A DNA stretch of 64,000 nucleotides from Xanthomonas sacchari (GCF_040529065.1 NZ_CP132343.1:496001-560000), one strand, 5' to 3'; shown: positions 8,541 through 18,444, numbered from the stretch's first letter. The notes: generated from the letters alone by a model not told the origin. A program made the numbers and translations.

Positions 8541-9179
8541 ATGCACGAGCGCACCGACGCCTTCCATTTCTACGAACCGGCCAATGGCCACGGCTTGCCG
8601 CACGACCCGTTCAACGCCATCGTCGGGCCGCGGCCGATCGGCTGGATCGGTTCGCGCGGCGCCGACGGCGTCGCCAACCTGGCGCCCTACAGTTTCTTCA
8701 ACGCCTTCAACTACGTCCCGCCGATCGTCGGCTTTGCCAGCATCGGCTGGAAGGACAGCGTGCGTAACATCGAGGCCACGGGCGAGTTCACCTGGAACCT
8801 GGCCACGCGGCCGCTGGCCGAGGCGATGAACGCCAGTTCCGCCGCGGTGGCGCCGGAGGTGGACGAGTTCGCGCTGGCCGGCCTGACTGCTGCGCCGTCG
8901 CGCCTGATCGCGGCGCCGCGGGTGGCCGCCAGCCCGGTCAGCTTCGAATGCCGGCTCAGCCAGTTACTGCCGCTGCAGAGCGCACGCGGCGAGCCGATCC
9001 AGACATGGCTGGTGCTGGGCGAGGTGGTCGGCGTGCACATCGCCGAGCATGCCCTGCAGGACGGCATCTACGACCCGGCTGCGGTCGCCACCCTGCTGCG
9101 CGCCGGCGGCCCGGCCGACTACTTCGAGGTGCTGGCGCAAGGGCGCCTGCGCATGCCGCGGCCGACGCCTCCGCGCTGA
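8541..9179 (+). CDS. Flavin reductase-like domain protein
   Basis: 212 aa, FMN-binding split-barrel flavin-reductase-like domain. Segments include PFNAIVGPRPIGWIGSRGADGVANLAPYS, SFFNAFNYVPPIVGFAS and the HIAEHALQDG late region typical of the DIM6/NTAB group. Members bind FMN and some supply reduced flavin to oxygenases; the partner is unknown here. Placed between trpG and trpD with 49 and 47 bp gaps, so probably in the same transcript without an evident role in tryptophan synthesis. Confidence 0.88.
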   Translation: MHERTDAFHFYEPANGHGLPHDPFNAIVGPRPIGWIGSRGADGVANLAPYSFFNAFNYVPPIVGFASIGWKDSVRNIEATGEFTWNLATRPLAEAMNASSAAVAPEVDEFALAGLTAAPSRLIAAPRVAASPVSFECRLSQLLPLQSARGEPIQTWLVLGEVVGVHIAEHALQDGIYDPAAVATLLRAGGPADYFEVLAQGRLRMPRPTPPR

Positions 9180-9226
9180 CTCGCGCCGCCTTTTCCTCAT
9201 TCGCCTAACCGCAGACCGTCTTCGCC

Positions 9227-10264
9227 ATGACCATCACCCCCCAGCAAGCCCTGCAACGCACCATCGAGCACCGCGAGATCTTCCACGACGAGATGGTCGG
9301 GCTGATGCGGCAGATCATGCGCGGCGAGGTCTCGCCGATGATGACCGCGGCCATCCTCACCGGCTTGCGGGTCAAGAAGGAAACGGTCGGCGAGATCGCC
9401 GGCGCGGCGCTGGTGATGCGCGAGTTCTCGCGCACCGTGCCGGTTGCCGACCGCACCCACATGGTCGACATCGTCGGCACCGGCGGCGACGGCTCGCACA
9501 CCTTCAATATCTCCACCTGCGCGATGTTCGTCGCCGCGGCGGCCGGTGCCAAGGTCGCCAAGCACGGCAACCGCAGCGTCTCCTCCAAGTCCGGCAGCGC
9601 CGACGCGCTGGAGGCGCTGGGCGCGGCGATCGAGTTGCAGCCCGAGCAGGTGGCGCAGGCGCTGGCGGCCACTGGCATCGGCTTCATGTTCGCGCCGGTG
9701 CACCATCCGGCGATGAAGGTGGTGGCGCCGGTGCGGCGCGAGATGGGCGTGCGCACCATCTTCAACATCCTCGGTCCGCTGACCAATCCGGCCGGTGCGC
9801 CGAACATCCTGATGGGCGTGTTCCACCCCGACCTGGTCGGCATCCAGGCACGCGTGCTGCAGGAACTGGGCGCCGAGCGCGCGCTGGTGGTGTGGGGTCG
9901 CGACGACATGGACGAGCTCTCGCTCGGCGCCGGCACCCTGGTCGGCGAACTGCGCGACGGCCAGGTCCGCGAGTACGAAGTGCACCCGGAGGACTTCGGC
10001 ATCGCCATGTCGGCCAGCCGCAACCTCAAGGTCGCCGACGCCGCCGAATCGATGGCGATGCTGCGCGCCGTGCTCGACAACGTGCCCGGCCCGGCGCTGG
10101 ACATCGTCGCCTTCAACGCCGGCGCCGCGCTGTACGTGGCCGGCCTGGCTGCCGACATCGGTGCCGGCATCGCCCTGGCGCGCGCGGCCATCGCCGACGG
10201 CCGCGCGCGGGCCAAGCTGGAGGCCTACGTGGCCTGCACCCGCGGCCTGGTCGGGCTGGACTGA
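9227..10264 (+). CDS. trpD: Anthranilate phosphoribosyltransferase
   Basis: 345 aa, transfers the phosphoribosyl group of PRPP to anthranilate. Family motifs: [17 protein letters not shown] (PRPP diphosphate loop), [21 protein letters not shown], and [30 protein letters not shown]. Length is normal for the family. Followed by trpC after 87 bp. Confidence 0.97.
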   Translation: MTITPQQALQRTIEHREIFHDEMVGLMRQIMRGEVSPMMTAAILTGLRVKKETVGEIAGAALVMREFSRTVPVADRTHMVDIVGTGGDGSHTFNISTCAMFVAAAAGAKVAKHGNRSVSSKSGSADALEALGAAIELQPEQVAQALAATGIGFMFAPVHHPAMKVVAPVRREMGVRTIFNILGPLTNPAGAPNILMGVFHPDLVGIQARVLQELGAERALVVWGRDDMDELSLGAGTLVGELRDGQVREYEVHPEDFGIAMSASRNLKVADAAESMAMLRAVLDNVPGPALDIVAFNAGAALYVAGLAADIGAGIALARAAIADGRARAKLEAYVACTRGLVGLD

Positions 10265-10351
10265 ACCGCCTTCGCCAGCGCCCGATCCCGGTTCTCACCC
10301 CCGACACCCTGCATCGCCGATAATCCGGCCATCCCCCAGGATTCCCACCGC

Positions 10352-11149
10352 ATGAGCAGCGACATTCTCCGCACCATCCTCGCGCGCAAGGCCGACGAGA
10401 TCGCCGAGCGCAGCGCGCGCGTGCCGCTGGCCGAGCTGGTCGCCCGCGCCGAGGCCATGCCGCCGACCCGCGGCTTCGCCCGCGCGCTGCAGGCGGCCAT
10501 CGCCAACGGCGACCCGGCGGTGATCGCCGAGGTCAAGAAGGCCAGCCCGTCCAAGGGCGTGATCCGCCCTGACTTCCACCCGGCCGACATCGCGGTCAGC
10601 TACGAGTTCGGCGGCGCCGCCTGCCTGTCGGTGCTGACCGACGAGGATTTCTTCCAGGGCCACGACCGCTATCTGCAGCAGGCGCGCGACGCCTGCACCC
10701 TGCCGGTGCTGCGCAAGGATTTCACCATCGATCCGTACCAGGTGTACGAGGCGCGCACGCTCGGCGCCGACTGCATCCTGCTGATCGTGGCCGCGCTGGA
10801 CGACCTGCAACTGGCCGAGCTGTCGTCGCTGGCGCTGCAGCTGGGCATGGACGTGCTGGTGGAAGTGCACGACATCGACGAGCTGGAACGCGCGCTGCAG
10901 GTGCCGGCGCCGCTGATCGGCATCAACAACCGCAACCTGCGCACCTTCGAGGTGTCGCTGCAGACCACCCTGTCGATGCAGAACGCGGTGCCGCGCGACC
11001 GCCTGCTGGTCACCGAAAGCGGCATCCTCGGCCCGGACGACGTGGCGCTCATGCGCGGCGCCGGCGTGCACGCGTTCCTGGTCGGCGAGGCGTTCATGCG
11101 CGCCGAGGAGCCGGGCGAGGCGCTGCGCCAGCTGTTCTTCGCGGCATGA
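10352..11149 (+). CDS. trpC: Indole-3-glycerol phosphate synthase
   Basis: 265 aa single-domain TIM barrel (no TrpF fusion). Carries [16 protein letters not shown] (catalytic Lys and phosphate region), [27 protein letters not shown] and [28 protein letters not shown], covering both active-site lysines and the C-terminal phosphate-binding loop. The stop overlaps the next start (ATGA at 11146-11149). Confidence 0.97.
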   Translation: MSSDILRTILARKADEIAERSARVPLAELVARAEAMPPTRGFARALQAAIANGDPAVIAEVKKASPSKGVIRPDFHPADIAVSYEFGGAACLSVLTDEDFFQGHDRYLQQARDACTLPVLRKDFTIDPYQVYEARTLGADCILLIVAALDDLQLAELSSLALQLGMDVLVEVHDIDELERALQVPAPLIGINNRNLRTFEVSLQTTLSMQNAVPRDRLLVTESGILGPDDVALMRGAGVHAFLVGEAFMRAEEPGEALRQLFFAA

Positions 11150-11883
11150 GCGGGCAGGCGCCGAGCCCGTACCCGCTGCCGCGCGCCGACGCGCCGCTGG
11201 TGGTGTTCGATTTCGACCACACCCTGTACGACGGCGACTCCGGCAGCCATCTGTTCGCCTGGCTGATCAAGCGCAATCCGCTGCGCCTGGCCGCCGCGGT
11301 GCTGGCCACGCCGTTGCTGGGGCCGCTGGTGGCGATGCTGCCGACCCGCCGCACCGGCATCTCGGGCTACGTCTGGATCGCCAGCTTCGGCCTGCGCCGC
11401 GCCCGCGAGTTCAACCGCATCATCGACCAGTACGTGCTGCAGCATCAGGCGCAGATCCGCGAGCGGCTGCTGCCGCAGGCGCTGGAGGTGTTCGCCCGGC
11501 ACCGCGCCGCCGGCGATCGCGTGGTGGTCGCCACCGGCGCGCCGCCGGAACTGGCGCGCGCCATCCTCGGCTTCGTCGCGCACCAGGACGTGCCGGTGGT
11601 CGGCAGCCTGATCGGCCCGCGCCTGGGTGCGGTCACCGCCACCCGCCACTGCCACAACGAGGAAAAGATGCGCATGCTGCGCGAACTGGGTTACGGCGAG
11701 ATCGCCATGGCCTATTCCGACAGTACCGCCGATCTGCCGCTGCTGCAGGCCGCGGCCGCGCCGGTGGTGGTCAATCCCAAGCACGGCGCGGTGGCGGTGT
11801 TCCGCCGGCTGCTGCCGTCCGGCACGCCGATCCTCAACTGGGGCTGCCGCGACCGCGCCGGCGACGCCGTCGGTTCCCGTTAG
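11146..11883 (+). CDS. HAD-family phosphatase, SerB/HAD-IB type
   Basis: 245 aa. HAD motif I is [13 protein letters not shown] (DxDxT-type nucleophile pair), motif II is [10 protein letters not shown], and motif III/IV lies in EEKMRMLRE...[12 protein letters not shown]. The layout (IB subfamily, helical cap after motif I, extra hydrophobic stretch near 45-65) matches the phosphoserine-phosphatase-like HAD hydrolases adjacent to trpC in xanthomonads. Translationally coupled to trpC through ATGA. Substrate unknown. Confidence 0.88.
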   Translation: MSGQAPSPYPLPRADAPLVVFDFDHTLYDGDSGSHLFAWLIKRNPLRLAAAVLATPLLGPLVAMLPTRRTGISGYVWIASFGLRRAREFNRIIDQYVLQHQAQIRERLLPQALEVFARHRAAGDRVVVATGAPPELARAILGFVAHQDVPVVGSLIGPRLGAVTATRHCHNEEKMRMLRELGYGEIAMAYSDSTADLPLLQAAAAPVVVNPKHGAVAVFRRLLPSGTPILNWGCRDRAGDAVGSR

Positions 11884-11910
11884 GGCGCGCCGCGGCGGGG
11901 AAGGCCGGCG

Positions 11911-12924
11911 TCAGCCGCCGGCCCCGCGGTAGGCGCTGTCGCTGCCCACCAGCGCATGGTGCAGCGGCGCGACCCACTGGCCGCGATCGATGTCGTAGGC
12001 GCCGAAGCTGCCCTCGAATTCCCAATACGCCCAGGCGAAATGGCGTTTCTCGGCGGCGTTGACCACCGCCACCGTCCAGGCCAGGCGATCGGCCGGCGGC
12101 GCCTGCTCGTAGGCACCGAACTCGCCCAGCAGTACCTGCCGATGGTGCGCCTTGGCCCAGGCCGCGATGCGGTCGAATTCGCCGTACAGCTTGGTCCGGT
12201 CGGCCGCACTGCCCCAGGTCACGCCGGTGTGGTCGCGGATGTCCGCCGGGGCCCACGGCGCGCCCTGGTGGGTGAAGCGGAACGGGTTGTAGTAGTGCAC
12301 GGTGACCAGCAGGTGCGCATCGTCATCGGGCAGGCGCAGGCTGTCGAGCGCGGTGAAGGAATTGCTGCTGGCCGGGCCCACCACCACCGTGCGGGTCGGA
12401 TTGTCGCGGCGGATGATCTGCAACGCATCGCGCAGCAGATCGTTCCACACCGCGCTGGTCATCTGGCCGTTGGGCTCGTTGAGGATCTCGAACAGCACCG
12501 ACGGCGGCGCGTGGCGGTAGCGCGGGGCGATCTGGCTCCAGAACGCCAGCAACTTGGTCCGGCACATCGCCGCGTCGGCCGCGCAGGGGTGGAAGTCGTG
12601 TTCGTCCAGGATCACGTTCAGGCCCGCGGCGGTGGCCTGGTCGACCACCGTGTCCAGCGTCTTCAGCCAGGTCGGGTCGAGCCGGTTGTCCGCGTCCATG
12701 TGCGCGAACGCCTGCAGGTTGACCCGCACCGTGCGGAAGCCGCCGTCGCGGATCGTGCGGTACAGCGGCGGGCGGAAACGTGCCTTCGCCGGGTCGTTCC
12801 ACAGCGGGTCGTAGCCGAGGATGTTGACCCCGCGCCCGAGCCGGGCGAAGGCGTCGTCGGCCCGTGCGCGCGGCGCAGGCAGCGCCAGACACAACAAGGC
12901 CAGGAGCAATGGGATGGCACGCAT
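11911..12924 (-). CDS. Secreted glycoside hydrolase family 5 (cellulase-like)
   Basis: 337 aa with start at 12924, chosen because it gives a signal peptide (MRAIPLLLALLCLALPAPRARA). GH5 catalytic barrel: LGRGVNILG start, VNLQAFAHM, the acid/base Glu in FEILNEPNGQ and the nucleophile Glu in VLLGEFGAY, with HYYNPFRFTHQG before strand 7. Probably exported to the periplasm or medium to hydrolyse beta-glucan or cellulose-like chains. No CBM or linker is seen, unlike the large EngXCA endoglucanase, so it should not be equated with it. Convergent with the HAD gene. Confidence 0.9.
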   Translation of the reverse strand: MRAIPLLLALLCLALPAPRARADDAFARLGRGVNILGYDPLWNDPAKARFRPPLYRTIRDGGFRTVRVNLQAFAHMDADNRLDPTWLKTLDTVVDQATAAGLNVILDEHDFHPCAADAAMCRTKLLAFWSQIAPRYRHAPPSVLFEILNEPNGQMTSAVWNDLLRDALQIIRRDNPTRTVVVGPASSNSFTALDSLRLPDDDAHLLVTVHYYNPFRFTHQGAPWAPADIRDHTGVTWGSAADRTKLYGEFDRIAAWAKAHHRQVLLGEFGAYEQAPPADRLAWTVAVVNAAEKRHFAWAYWEFEGSFGAYDIDRGQWVAPLHHALVGSDSAYRGAGG

Positions 12925-13084
12925 GGCGGTCTCGCGGGGCAGGGGAGTGGCGAGACGCGCGGCCATCGGCGGCGGCGTCCCGGCCGCGATCATCGCGCGG
13001 TCCACCCATGAAAAAGCGAACGCGGCCTGACCGCAGATCAGCTCAACAGAGAAGGTGCCTCAGACGCCACGAACGCCGCCGTTA

Positions 13085-13114
13085 CGAATCCCCAATCCCC
13101 AATCCCGACTCCCC
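13085..13114 (-). repeat. GGGATTG-type heptamer array (about 4 units)
   Basis: Read on the minus strand, four imperfect 7-bp units (GGGAGTC, GGGATTG, GGGATTG, GGGATTC with extra G) just after the stop of the TauE-like gene. GGG tracts every 7 nt match a G-quadruplex pattern. Confidence 0.75.
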
Positions 13115-13118
13115 ACCT

Positions 13119-13877
13119 TCAGCCCACCCAGCGATACAGCGCCCCACCCACCTGATACAGGCTGATGCCCAGCACCAGCAGGCCCACCGCCACCAGCACC
13201 CAGCGCTCGCGCACCCGCTTGACCAGCAACGCCGCCAGCGGCGCGGCGAGCATGCCGCCGACCAGCAGGCCGAGCACGATGTCCAGGTGCTGCACGCCCA
13301 TGGTCAGCAGGAAGGTCAGCGAGATCGACAGCGTCACCAGGAACTCGGCGGCGTTGACCGTGCCGATGGTGGTGCGTGCCTGGCCGCCGTGGGCGAGCAG
13401 GGTCGAGGTCGCCACCGGGCCCCAGCCGCCACCGCCGCTGGCGTCCAGCAGGCCGGCGACGAAACCTAGTAGCGGCACCCGCCGCACCTCGCGGCGCGGC
13501 AGCGCACGGCCAGCCGCGCGCAGCAGGATCAGCACCGCCAGGGCGAGCAGGTACAGATAGACGAAGGGGCGGATCAGTTCGCCCGGCAGTTGCGTCAGCA
13601 CGTAGGCGCCGGCGATGCCGCCGACCATGCCCGGCAGCGCCAGGCGCAGGAACAGCCGCTTGTCGACGTTGCCCAGGGCCAGGTGCGACAGGCCGGAGGC
13701 GCCGGTGGTGAAGACTTCGGCGCTGTGCACGCTGGCGCTGACCACGGCCGGCGGCAGGCCCAGGCTCAGCAGGACCGACGAGGAGACCAGGCCGAAGGCC
13801 ATGCCCAGCGCGCCGTCCACCAGTTGCGCGGCCAGGCCGACCAGCACGAACCAATAGAACGTCTCGCTCAGCAGCAT
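13119..13877 (-). CDS. TauE/SafE-family membrane transporter
   Basis: 252 aa with about seven hydrophobic segments and the TauE/SafE (DUF81) repeat signatures: VDGALGMAFG near the N-terminus and LLDASGGGGWGPVATSTLL around residue 150. The family exports sulfite, sulfonates or other organosulfur/organic acids across the inner membrane; the actual substrate is not deducible. Lies directly downstream of clp (27 bp), same strand. Confidence 0.88.
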   Translation of the reverse strand: MLLSETFYWFVLVGLAAQLVDGALGMAFGLVSSSVLLSLGLPPAVVSASVHSAEVFTTGASGLSHLALGNVDKRLFLRLALPGMVGGIAGAYVLTQLPGELIRPFVYLYLLALAVLILLRAAGRALPRREVRRVPLLGFVAGLLDASGGGGWGPVATSTLLAHGGQARTTIGTVNAAEFLVTLSISLTFLLTMGVQHLDIVLGLLVGGMLAAPLAALLVKRVRERWVLVAVGLLVLGISLYQVGGALYRWVG

Positions 13878-13904
13878 CGCGCCGGGTCTATCGCCCCATG
13901 GCGG

Positions 13905-14594
13905 TCAGCGCGCGCCGTACAGCACCACGGTCTTGCCGCGGGCATGCAGGATGCCGTCGACCTGCAGCTTCTTCAGCACCCGGCCGGCCATCTCGCGCGA
14001 GCAGCCGACCAGCCGCGCCAGTTCCTGCCGCGACACGCGCAACTGCATGCCCTGCGGATGGCTCATCGCCTCCGGCTCCTGGGCCAGGTCGTGCAGGGTG
14101 CGCACGATGCGGTCGGTGACGTCCAGGAACGCCAGGCGGCTGGCCTTGCGCGAGGTGTCCAGCAGGCGCTTGGACAGCTGCACGCCGATCGCGTACAGCA
14201 CCCGCGGCGCATCGGACGACAGCGAGCCCAGGAACAGCTGGTGCAGGCGCTCGTAGCTGATCTCTGCCAGTTCGCAGGGCGTGCGGGTGCGCAGGATCAC
14301 CTCGCGCTGGTCGGACTCGATGAACAGGCCCATCTCGCCGACGAACTCGCCGCTGCCGAAATAGCCCAGCACCAACTCGCGGTCGTCATCTTCCTCGGCG
14401 ATGATGCTGACCGAGCCGCTGACGACGTAGTACAGGGTGCCGGCCGGGTCGCCAGGCCTGAACACATCCGTCCGCGCCGGATAGCGGCGACGGTGGCTGT
14501 GGGCCAGGAAGCGGTCGATGGTGGCGGTGTCCAACGTCAGAGGACTTGGAGCGATGCGCACAGGTGCTGCAGTGGATGTGTTTCCGGGGCTCAT
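13905..14594 (-). CDS. clp: CRP-like global regulator Clp
   Basis: 229 aa from ATG at 14594. Near identical in pattern to Xanthomonas Clp: cyclic-nucleotide-binding-like domain (FLAHSHRRRYP...PGDPAGTLYYVVSGSVSII...GEMGLFIES) and C-terminal Crp HTH (VSRQELARLVGCSREMAGRVLKKLQ). In Xanthomonas this protein activates genes for extracellular enzymes, exopolysaccharide and virulence, and c-di-GMP, not cAMP, prevents DNA binding. The Glu of REVIL (residue 98 here) appears to correspond to the Glu99 implicated in ligand response. Divergent from speD over 144 bp. Confidence 0.96.
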   Translation of the reverse strand: MSPGNTSTAAPVRIAPSPLTLDTATIDRFLAHSHRRRYPARTDVFRPGDPAGTLYYVVSGSVSIIAEEDDDRELVLGYFGSGEFVGEMGLFIESDQREVILRTRTPCELAEISYERLHQLFLGSLSSDAPRVLYAIGVQLSKRLLDTSRKASRLAFLDVTDRIVRTLHDLAQEPEAMSHPQGMQLRVSRQELARLVGCSREMAGRVLKKLQVDGILHARGKTVVLYGAR

Positions 14595-14738
14595 GGCGGC
14601 TTCGCTACGGCGTAATTCCCGAAGCTTAACGGGACGCGTTCGCGGCGGCAAACAAGAGACGGGCGCCACGTTTCGCAGCGGAGCCATTTGGCTCATAATT
14701 GAGTGTCTTTCCCCACCCACTTCCAGAGGATCCACGCC

Positions 14739-15533
14739 GTGGTCAAGCCGTTGCCTCGCCTGAGGCTGCAAGGTTTCAACAACCTCACCAAGGCGTTGAG
14801 CTTCAACATCTACGACGTCTGCTACGCGATCTCCGAAGAGGAGCGCCAGCGCTACATCGAGTACATCGACGAGCAGTACGACGCCGACCGCCTGACCCAG
14901 ATCCTCACCGATGTGGCCGAGATCATCGGCGCCAACATCCTCAACATCGCGCGCCAGGACTACGATCCGCAGGGCGCCTCGGTGACGATCCTGATCTCCG
15001 AAGAGCCGGTCATCGACAAGAAGGCCGCCGGCAAGGAGATCATTTCCGATGCCGTGGTCGCGCACATGGACAAGAGCCACATCACCGTCCATACCTACCC
15101 GGAAACCCACCCGCAGCACGGTATCGCCACGTTCCGCGCCGACATCGATGTCGCCACCTGCGGCGTCATTTCGCCGCTGAAGGCTCTCAATTACCTGATC
15201 GAGAGCCTGGAATCGGACATCGTGATCATGGATTACCGCGTGCGCGGCTTCACCCGCGACGTGAAGGGCAAGAAGCACTACATCGACCACAAGATCAACT
15301 CGATCCAGAACTTCCTGGCCAAGAACGTCAAGTCGCGCTACGAGATGTTCGACGTCAACGTCTATCAGGAGAACATCTTCCACACCAAGATGCACCTGAA
15401 GGACTTCGACCTGGACCAGTACCTGTTCGAGGAGAAGGCCAAGAACCTCTCGTTCAAGGAGCGCATGCGCATCGAGGCGCTGCTCAAGCGCGAGATCGAG
15501 GAGCTGTTCCACGGGCGCAACCTGTCCGAGTAA
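14739..15533 (+). CDS. speD: S-adenosylmethionine decarboxylase proenzyme
   Basis: 264 aa from the GTG at 14739 with AGAGGA at 14725-14730; this gives [16 protein letters not shown], aligned with the known start of class I SpeD, and the same length as the E. coli enzyme. Produces decarboxylated SAM for spermidine synthesis. The pyruvoyl-generating serine lies in [12 protein letters not shown], and the STCGV-like region ([17 protein letters not shown]) is present. No speE is seen in the window. Followed by a strong hairpin at 15594. Confidence 0.96.
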   Translation: MVKPLPRLRLQGFNNLTKALSFNIYDVCYAISEEERQRYIEYIDEQYDADRLTQILTDVAEIIGANILNIARQDYDPQGASVTILISEEPVIDKKAAGKEIISDAVVAHMDKSHITVHTYPETHPQHGIATFRADIDVATCGVISPLKALNYLIESLESDIVIMDYRVRGFTRDVKGKKHYIDHKINSIQNFLAKNVKSRYEMFDVNVYQENIFHTKMHLKDFDLDQYLFEEKAKNLSFKERMRIEALLKREIEELFHGRNLSE

Positions 15534-15593
15534 GCAGCCTCCACACCGGCGGGACGACCCGCCCGCAGCCTGCGCTGCGACCTCTGCCGACGG

Positions 15594-15623
15594 CGGCCCG
15601 ATGTGCAGACATCGGGCCGTTTT
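15594..15623 (+). terminator. Rho-independent terminator after speD / ahead of sugE
   Basis: Perfect 11-bp stem (CGGCCCGATGT at 15594-15604 with ACATCGGGCCG at 15609-15619), loop GCAG, then TTTTCGTTTTC. It lies 60 bp after speD and 33 bp before the sugE start, so it may end speD transcription, attenuate sugE, or both. Confidence 0.85.
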
Positions 15624-15651
15624 CGTTTTCATTTGTCTACGGAGAAAGACA

Positions 15652-15969
15652 ATGCCCTGGATCTACCTGTTGCTGGCCGGCCTGTTCGAGATCGGCTTCG
15701 CCCTCGGCCTCAAGTACAGCGAAGGCTTCACCCGGCTGTGGCCGTCCCTGGGGACCATGGCCGGTGCCGGCCTCAGCCTGTGGCTGCTGACCCAGGCGCT
15801 CAAGCACATCCCGCTGGGCACCGCCTATGCGATCTGGACCGGCATCGGGGCGCTAGGCACGGCCGTGCTCGGCGTGGTCCTGTTCGGCGACAGCGCCTCG
15901 CCGGCGCGGCTGGCCTGCATCGGCCTGATCGTGGTCGGGGTGATCGGCCTGAAACTGGTCGGGCACTGA
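15652..15969 (+). CDS. sugE: SMR-family transporter, SugE/Gdx type
   Basis: 105 aa, four predicted TM helices, start ATG at 15652 after GGAGAAAG. Begins MPWIYLLLAGLFEIGFALGLKYSEGFTRLWPS, with the membrane Glu (E13) of SMR proteins and a G-x-K-x-S-GF pattern characteristic of the SugE/Gdx subfamily, which exports guanidinium and some quaternary ammonium compounds as a dual-topology dimer. No guanidine riboswitch consensus was recognised upstream; only the hairpin at 15594. Confidence 0.93.
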   Translation: MPWIYLLLAGLFEIGFALGLKYSEGFTRLWPSLGTMAGAGLSLWLLTQALKHIPLGTAYAIWTGIGALGTAVLGVVLFGDSASPARLACIGLIVVGVIGLKLVGH

Positions 15970-15993
15970 GCGCTGTCCGCGCGAGCGCGGGCC

Positions 15994-16503
15994 TCAGGCG
16001 GCGGCGATGCGGCGTCGGGTCAGCACCCGGCCGATCAGCAGCCGGTGCGCCACCACCGCCAGCAGGGCGGCGATCGACAGCGCGATCATCGCGCGGGTGA
16101 ACACGCTGCCGAGGTTGCCGGCATGCTGCAACTGGTCCAGCCGCCCGAAGCGCGCGGGGTCGGCGTTGGCGTAGGCGATCTCGACGGTGGCGCCGTCCAG
16201 CAGCAGCGGCGCGGCCTCGGCGCCGCTGGCCTCGAAGGCGCCACTGTGCAGCCGGCCCCTGCTCTCGAACACATAGTGGAAGCGGTAGCGCACCAGCGGC
16301 TCGGTCTGCACGCCGAAGGCGCCGTCGGCGATCACCGGCACGGTCGCCACCGAATGGTCGCGCAGGATCGCGCTGGCCTGGCGGTAATCGCCGAGCAGGT
16401 GGTGCAACAGGGTGCCGCCGCCGATCGCGAACAGGGTCGCGAACAGCAGGCGCGACAACCAGCGGGTGCGGGGCGATGGCAGGTGGAGCGTGGATGCGGG
16501 CAT
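15994..16503 (-). CDS. DUF3592 domain membrane protein
   Basis: 169 aa with start at 16503. Two TM segments flank a central soluble beta-rich domain: about residues 17-35 (LSRLLFATLFAIGGGTLL) and 135-155 (FTRAMIALSIAALLAVVAHRL). The soluble part has VRYRFHYVFESRGRLHSGAF and DGATVEIAYANADPARFG, the DUF3592 pattern. Function unknown. Convergent with sugE; the 117 bp toward coq7 hold only short GCCGGC palindromes. Confidence 0.72.
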   Translation of the reverse strand: MPASTLHLPSPRTRWLSRLLFATLFAIGGGTLLHHLLGDYRQASAILRDHSVATVPVIADGAFGVQTEPLVRYRFHYVFESRGRLHSGAFEASGAEAAPLLLDGATVEIAYANADPARFGRLDQLQHAGNLGSVFTRAMIALSIAALLAVVAHRLLIGRVLTRRRIAAA

Positions 16504-16686
16504 GGCAGTCGGCAGGCGGAGCGCACGCGGACGCGGCTCGGCACGGGTACATCGGTGGCTGCGGCACATGGCGGTGCTGCGGCCGAAACGGCGTGCGCCG
16601 ACGCGGAATCAGTCAGCGTTCGTTCACTTTACCCCCATCTGGCCGGCAATGCCAGCCGGCGCATCGCCGGCCCGACCGGCGGGCGG

Positions 16687-17331
16687 CTACAGCCGATAGG
16701 CGACGGCCTTCATCAGTCGCGAGGCGGCCGCCATGACCGTGGGGATCGGCGGCGGCAGGCGCCGTGCGCCGGCCTGTTCGGCATGCTCGGCGTGGCGGGC
16801 CTCGTCGGCCTTCATCACTTTCAGCACGTCGCGGCTGCGCAGGTCGGCCGGCGGCAGGGTCTGCAGGTGTTCGTCCAGGTGCGCCTCGACCTGACGCTCG
16901 GTCTCGACCACGAAGCCCAGGTTCCAGCCGTCGCCACGCAGGCCGGCCAGGGTGCCGATCGCGTAGCTGCCGGCGTACCACAGCGGATTGAACAGGCTGG
17001 GGCGGCTGTCCAGCTCGCGCAGCCGCGCCGCGCACCAGGCCAGGTGGTCGGTCTCTTCCTGCGCCGCCTCCAGCAGGTGCGCACGGGTGGCCGGATCGCG
17101 CGCGACCGCGGCCTGGCCGAAATACAGGCCCTGCGCGCAGACCTCGCCGACGTGGTTGATGCGCATCAGGCCGGCGGCATGGCGGCGCTCGTCCGGCGCC
17201 AGCACCACATCGGCGGTGGCCGCGGCCGGGTAGGGGCGCTGCGCCGGCGGGTCGCCGAATACGGTCTCCAGCGCGCGCTGGGCCTCGACCAGGGCGCGAT
17301 CGAGCGGGGAATGCTGGCGGCTGGTCGTCAT
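16687..17331 (-). CDS. coq7: 2-polyprenyl-3-methyl-6-methoxy-1,4-benzoquinol hydroxylase
   Basis: 214 aa with start at 17331 ([14 protein letters not shown]). Ferritin-like di-iron hydroxylase of ubiquinone synthesis. The two ExxH-type pairs are visible: [40 protein letters not shown] and [14 protein letters not shown]. Peripheral membrane enzyme. It is divergent from rplM; the 215 bp between them contain the rplM promoter. Confidence 0.93.
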   Translation of the reverse strand: MTTSRQHSPLDRALVEAQRALETVFGDPPAQRPYPAAATADVVLAPDERRHAAGLMRINHVGEVCAQGLYFGQAAVARDPATRAHLLEAAQEETDHLAWCAARLRELDSRPSLFNPLWYAGSYAIGTLAGLRGDGWNLGFVVETERQVEAHLDEHLQTLPPADLRSRDVLKVMKADEARHAEHAEQAGARRLPPPIPTVMAAASRLMKAVAYRL

Positions 17332-17429
17332 ATGGGCAAGCCCGGAAGCGGTGGGGAGCCCGATTTTCGCCGCCGCCTGACGCACTGCCAAGCGCCGCCT
17401 GCCCGATCTCCGCCCGTCAATGGGTGGAC

Positions 17430-17458
17430 TTGCGCCGGCCGGCCGGGCCACGTAGAAT
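17430..17458 (+). promoter_or_regulatory. Probable sigma70 promoter of rplM-rpsI
   Basis: TTGCGC (17430-17435), 17-bp spacer, TAGAAT (17453-17458), about 90 bp ahead of the rplM start. The transcript would have a leader of roughly 80 nt, long enough for an L13-type autoregulatory structure, though none was identified. Confidence 0.6.
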
Positions 17459-17546
17459 TTCGCCTCTTGCGTTTTTGCAATTCACAACGCGTGGCAAAGT
17501 TCCGGCCGTTCGCTGCAGGAATCCGCCCGACCAACCGAGTCTGATC

Positions 17547-17975
17547 ATGAGCACCTTCACTGCTAAGTCCGAGACCGTCCAGCGCGACTGGTATCTCGTC
17601 GACGCCGCCGGCAAAACGCTGGGCCGGCTTTCCACCGAACTGGCCCGCCGCCTGCGCGGCAAGCACAAGCCGGTCTACACCCCGCACGTCGATACCGGCG
17701 ATTACCTGGTGGTGATCAACGCCGAGAAGATCGTCGTCACCGGCAACAAGCTCAAGGACAAGAAGTATCACCGCTTCACCGGCTACATCGGCAACCTGAA
17801 GACCGAGAGCCTGGAGCAGGCGCTGGAGCGCCACCCGGAGCGCGTGATCGAAATCGCGGTCAAGGGCATGCTGCCCAAGGGCCCGCTGGGCCGCGCGATG
17901 TACCGCAAGCTCAAGGTCTATTCCGGTGCGGAGCATCCGCACGCCGCTCAGCAGCCGCAGGTTCTGGATATCTAA
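17547..17975 (+). CDS. rplM: 50S ribosomal protein L13
   Basis: 142 aa, full length. Begins [20 protein letters not shown] and carries [31 protein letters not shown] and [20 protein letters not shown]. Large-subunit protein, first gene of the conserved rplM-rpsI pair; 2 bp separate it from rpsI. The longer open frame upstream is not conserved in the family. Confidence 0.99.
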   Translation: MSTFTAKSETVQRDWYLVDAAGKTLGRLSTELARRLRGKHKPVYTPHVDTGDYLVVINAEKIVVTGNKLKDKKYHRFTGYIGNLKTESLEQALERHPERVIEIAVKGMLPKGPLGRAMYRKLKVYSGAEHPHAAQQPQVLDI

Positions 17976-17977
17976 TC

Positions 17978-18370
17978 ATGGCGATTTCGCAAAACTACGG
18001 CACTGGCCGCCGCAAGTCCTCCACCGCCCGCGTGTTCCTGCGCAAGGGCACCGGCAACATCTCCGTCAACGGCCGTCCGCTGGACGAGTTCTTCGGCCGC
18101 GAGACCGCGCGCATGATCGTGCGCCAGCCGCTGGAGCTGACCAAGAACACCGAAAGCTTCGACATCCTGGTCACCGCCACCGGCGGCGGCACCACCGGCC
18201 AGGCCGGTGCGATCCGCCTGGGCATCGCCCGCGCGCTGGTCGAGTACGATGAAACCCTGAAGACCGAGCTGCGCAAGGCCGGCTTCATGACCCGCGACGC
18301 CCGCGAAGTCGAGCGTAAGAAGGTCGGTCTGCACAAGGCCCGTCGCGCCACCCAGTTCTCCAAGCGCTGA
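17978..18370 (+). CDS. rpsI: 30S ribosomal protein S9
   Basis: 130 aa, full length. Begins [21 protein letters not shown] and ends with the basic tail [17 protein letters not shown], whose final residues reach the P-site tRNA in the ribosome. Co-transcribed with rplM and followed by a strong terminator. Confidence 0.99.
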   Translation: MAISQNYGTGRRKSSTARVFLRKGTGNISVNGRPLDEFFGRETARMIVRQPLELTKNTESFDILVTATGGGTTGQAGAIRLGIARALVEYDETLKTELRKAGFMTRDAREVERKKVGLHKARRATQFSKR

Positions 18371-18418
18371 TCCATCGCGCCTGGCGTGGGCTCCTTCGGG
18401 AGTCTGCTGGGACCACGC

Positions 18419-18444
18419 AAAAGCCCGGCTTCGGCCGGGCTTTT
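18419..18444 (+). terminator. Rho-independent terminator of rplM-rpsI
   Basis: AAAAGCCCGGC (18419-18429), UUCG tetraloop, GCCGGGCTTTT (18434-18444): an 11-bp perfect stem flanked by A and T runs, so it can work in both directions. Confidence 0.95.

Noticed and set aside
11911-12924. Calling the GH5 enzyme EngXCA because clp lies nearby
   Set aside because: No cellulose-binding module or linker is visible and the protein is much shorter than that endoglucanase; only the family is supported.
15601-15651. Guanidine riboswitch ahead of sugE
   Set aside because: Only a terminator-type hairpin is visible; the paired ACGR loops of guanidine-II or other class features are missing.
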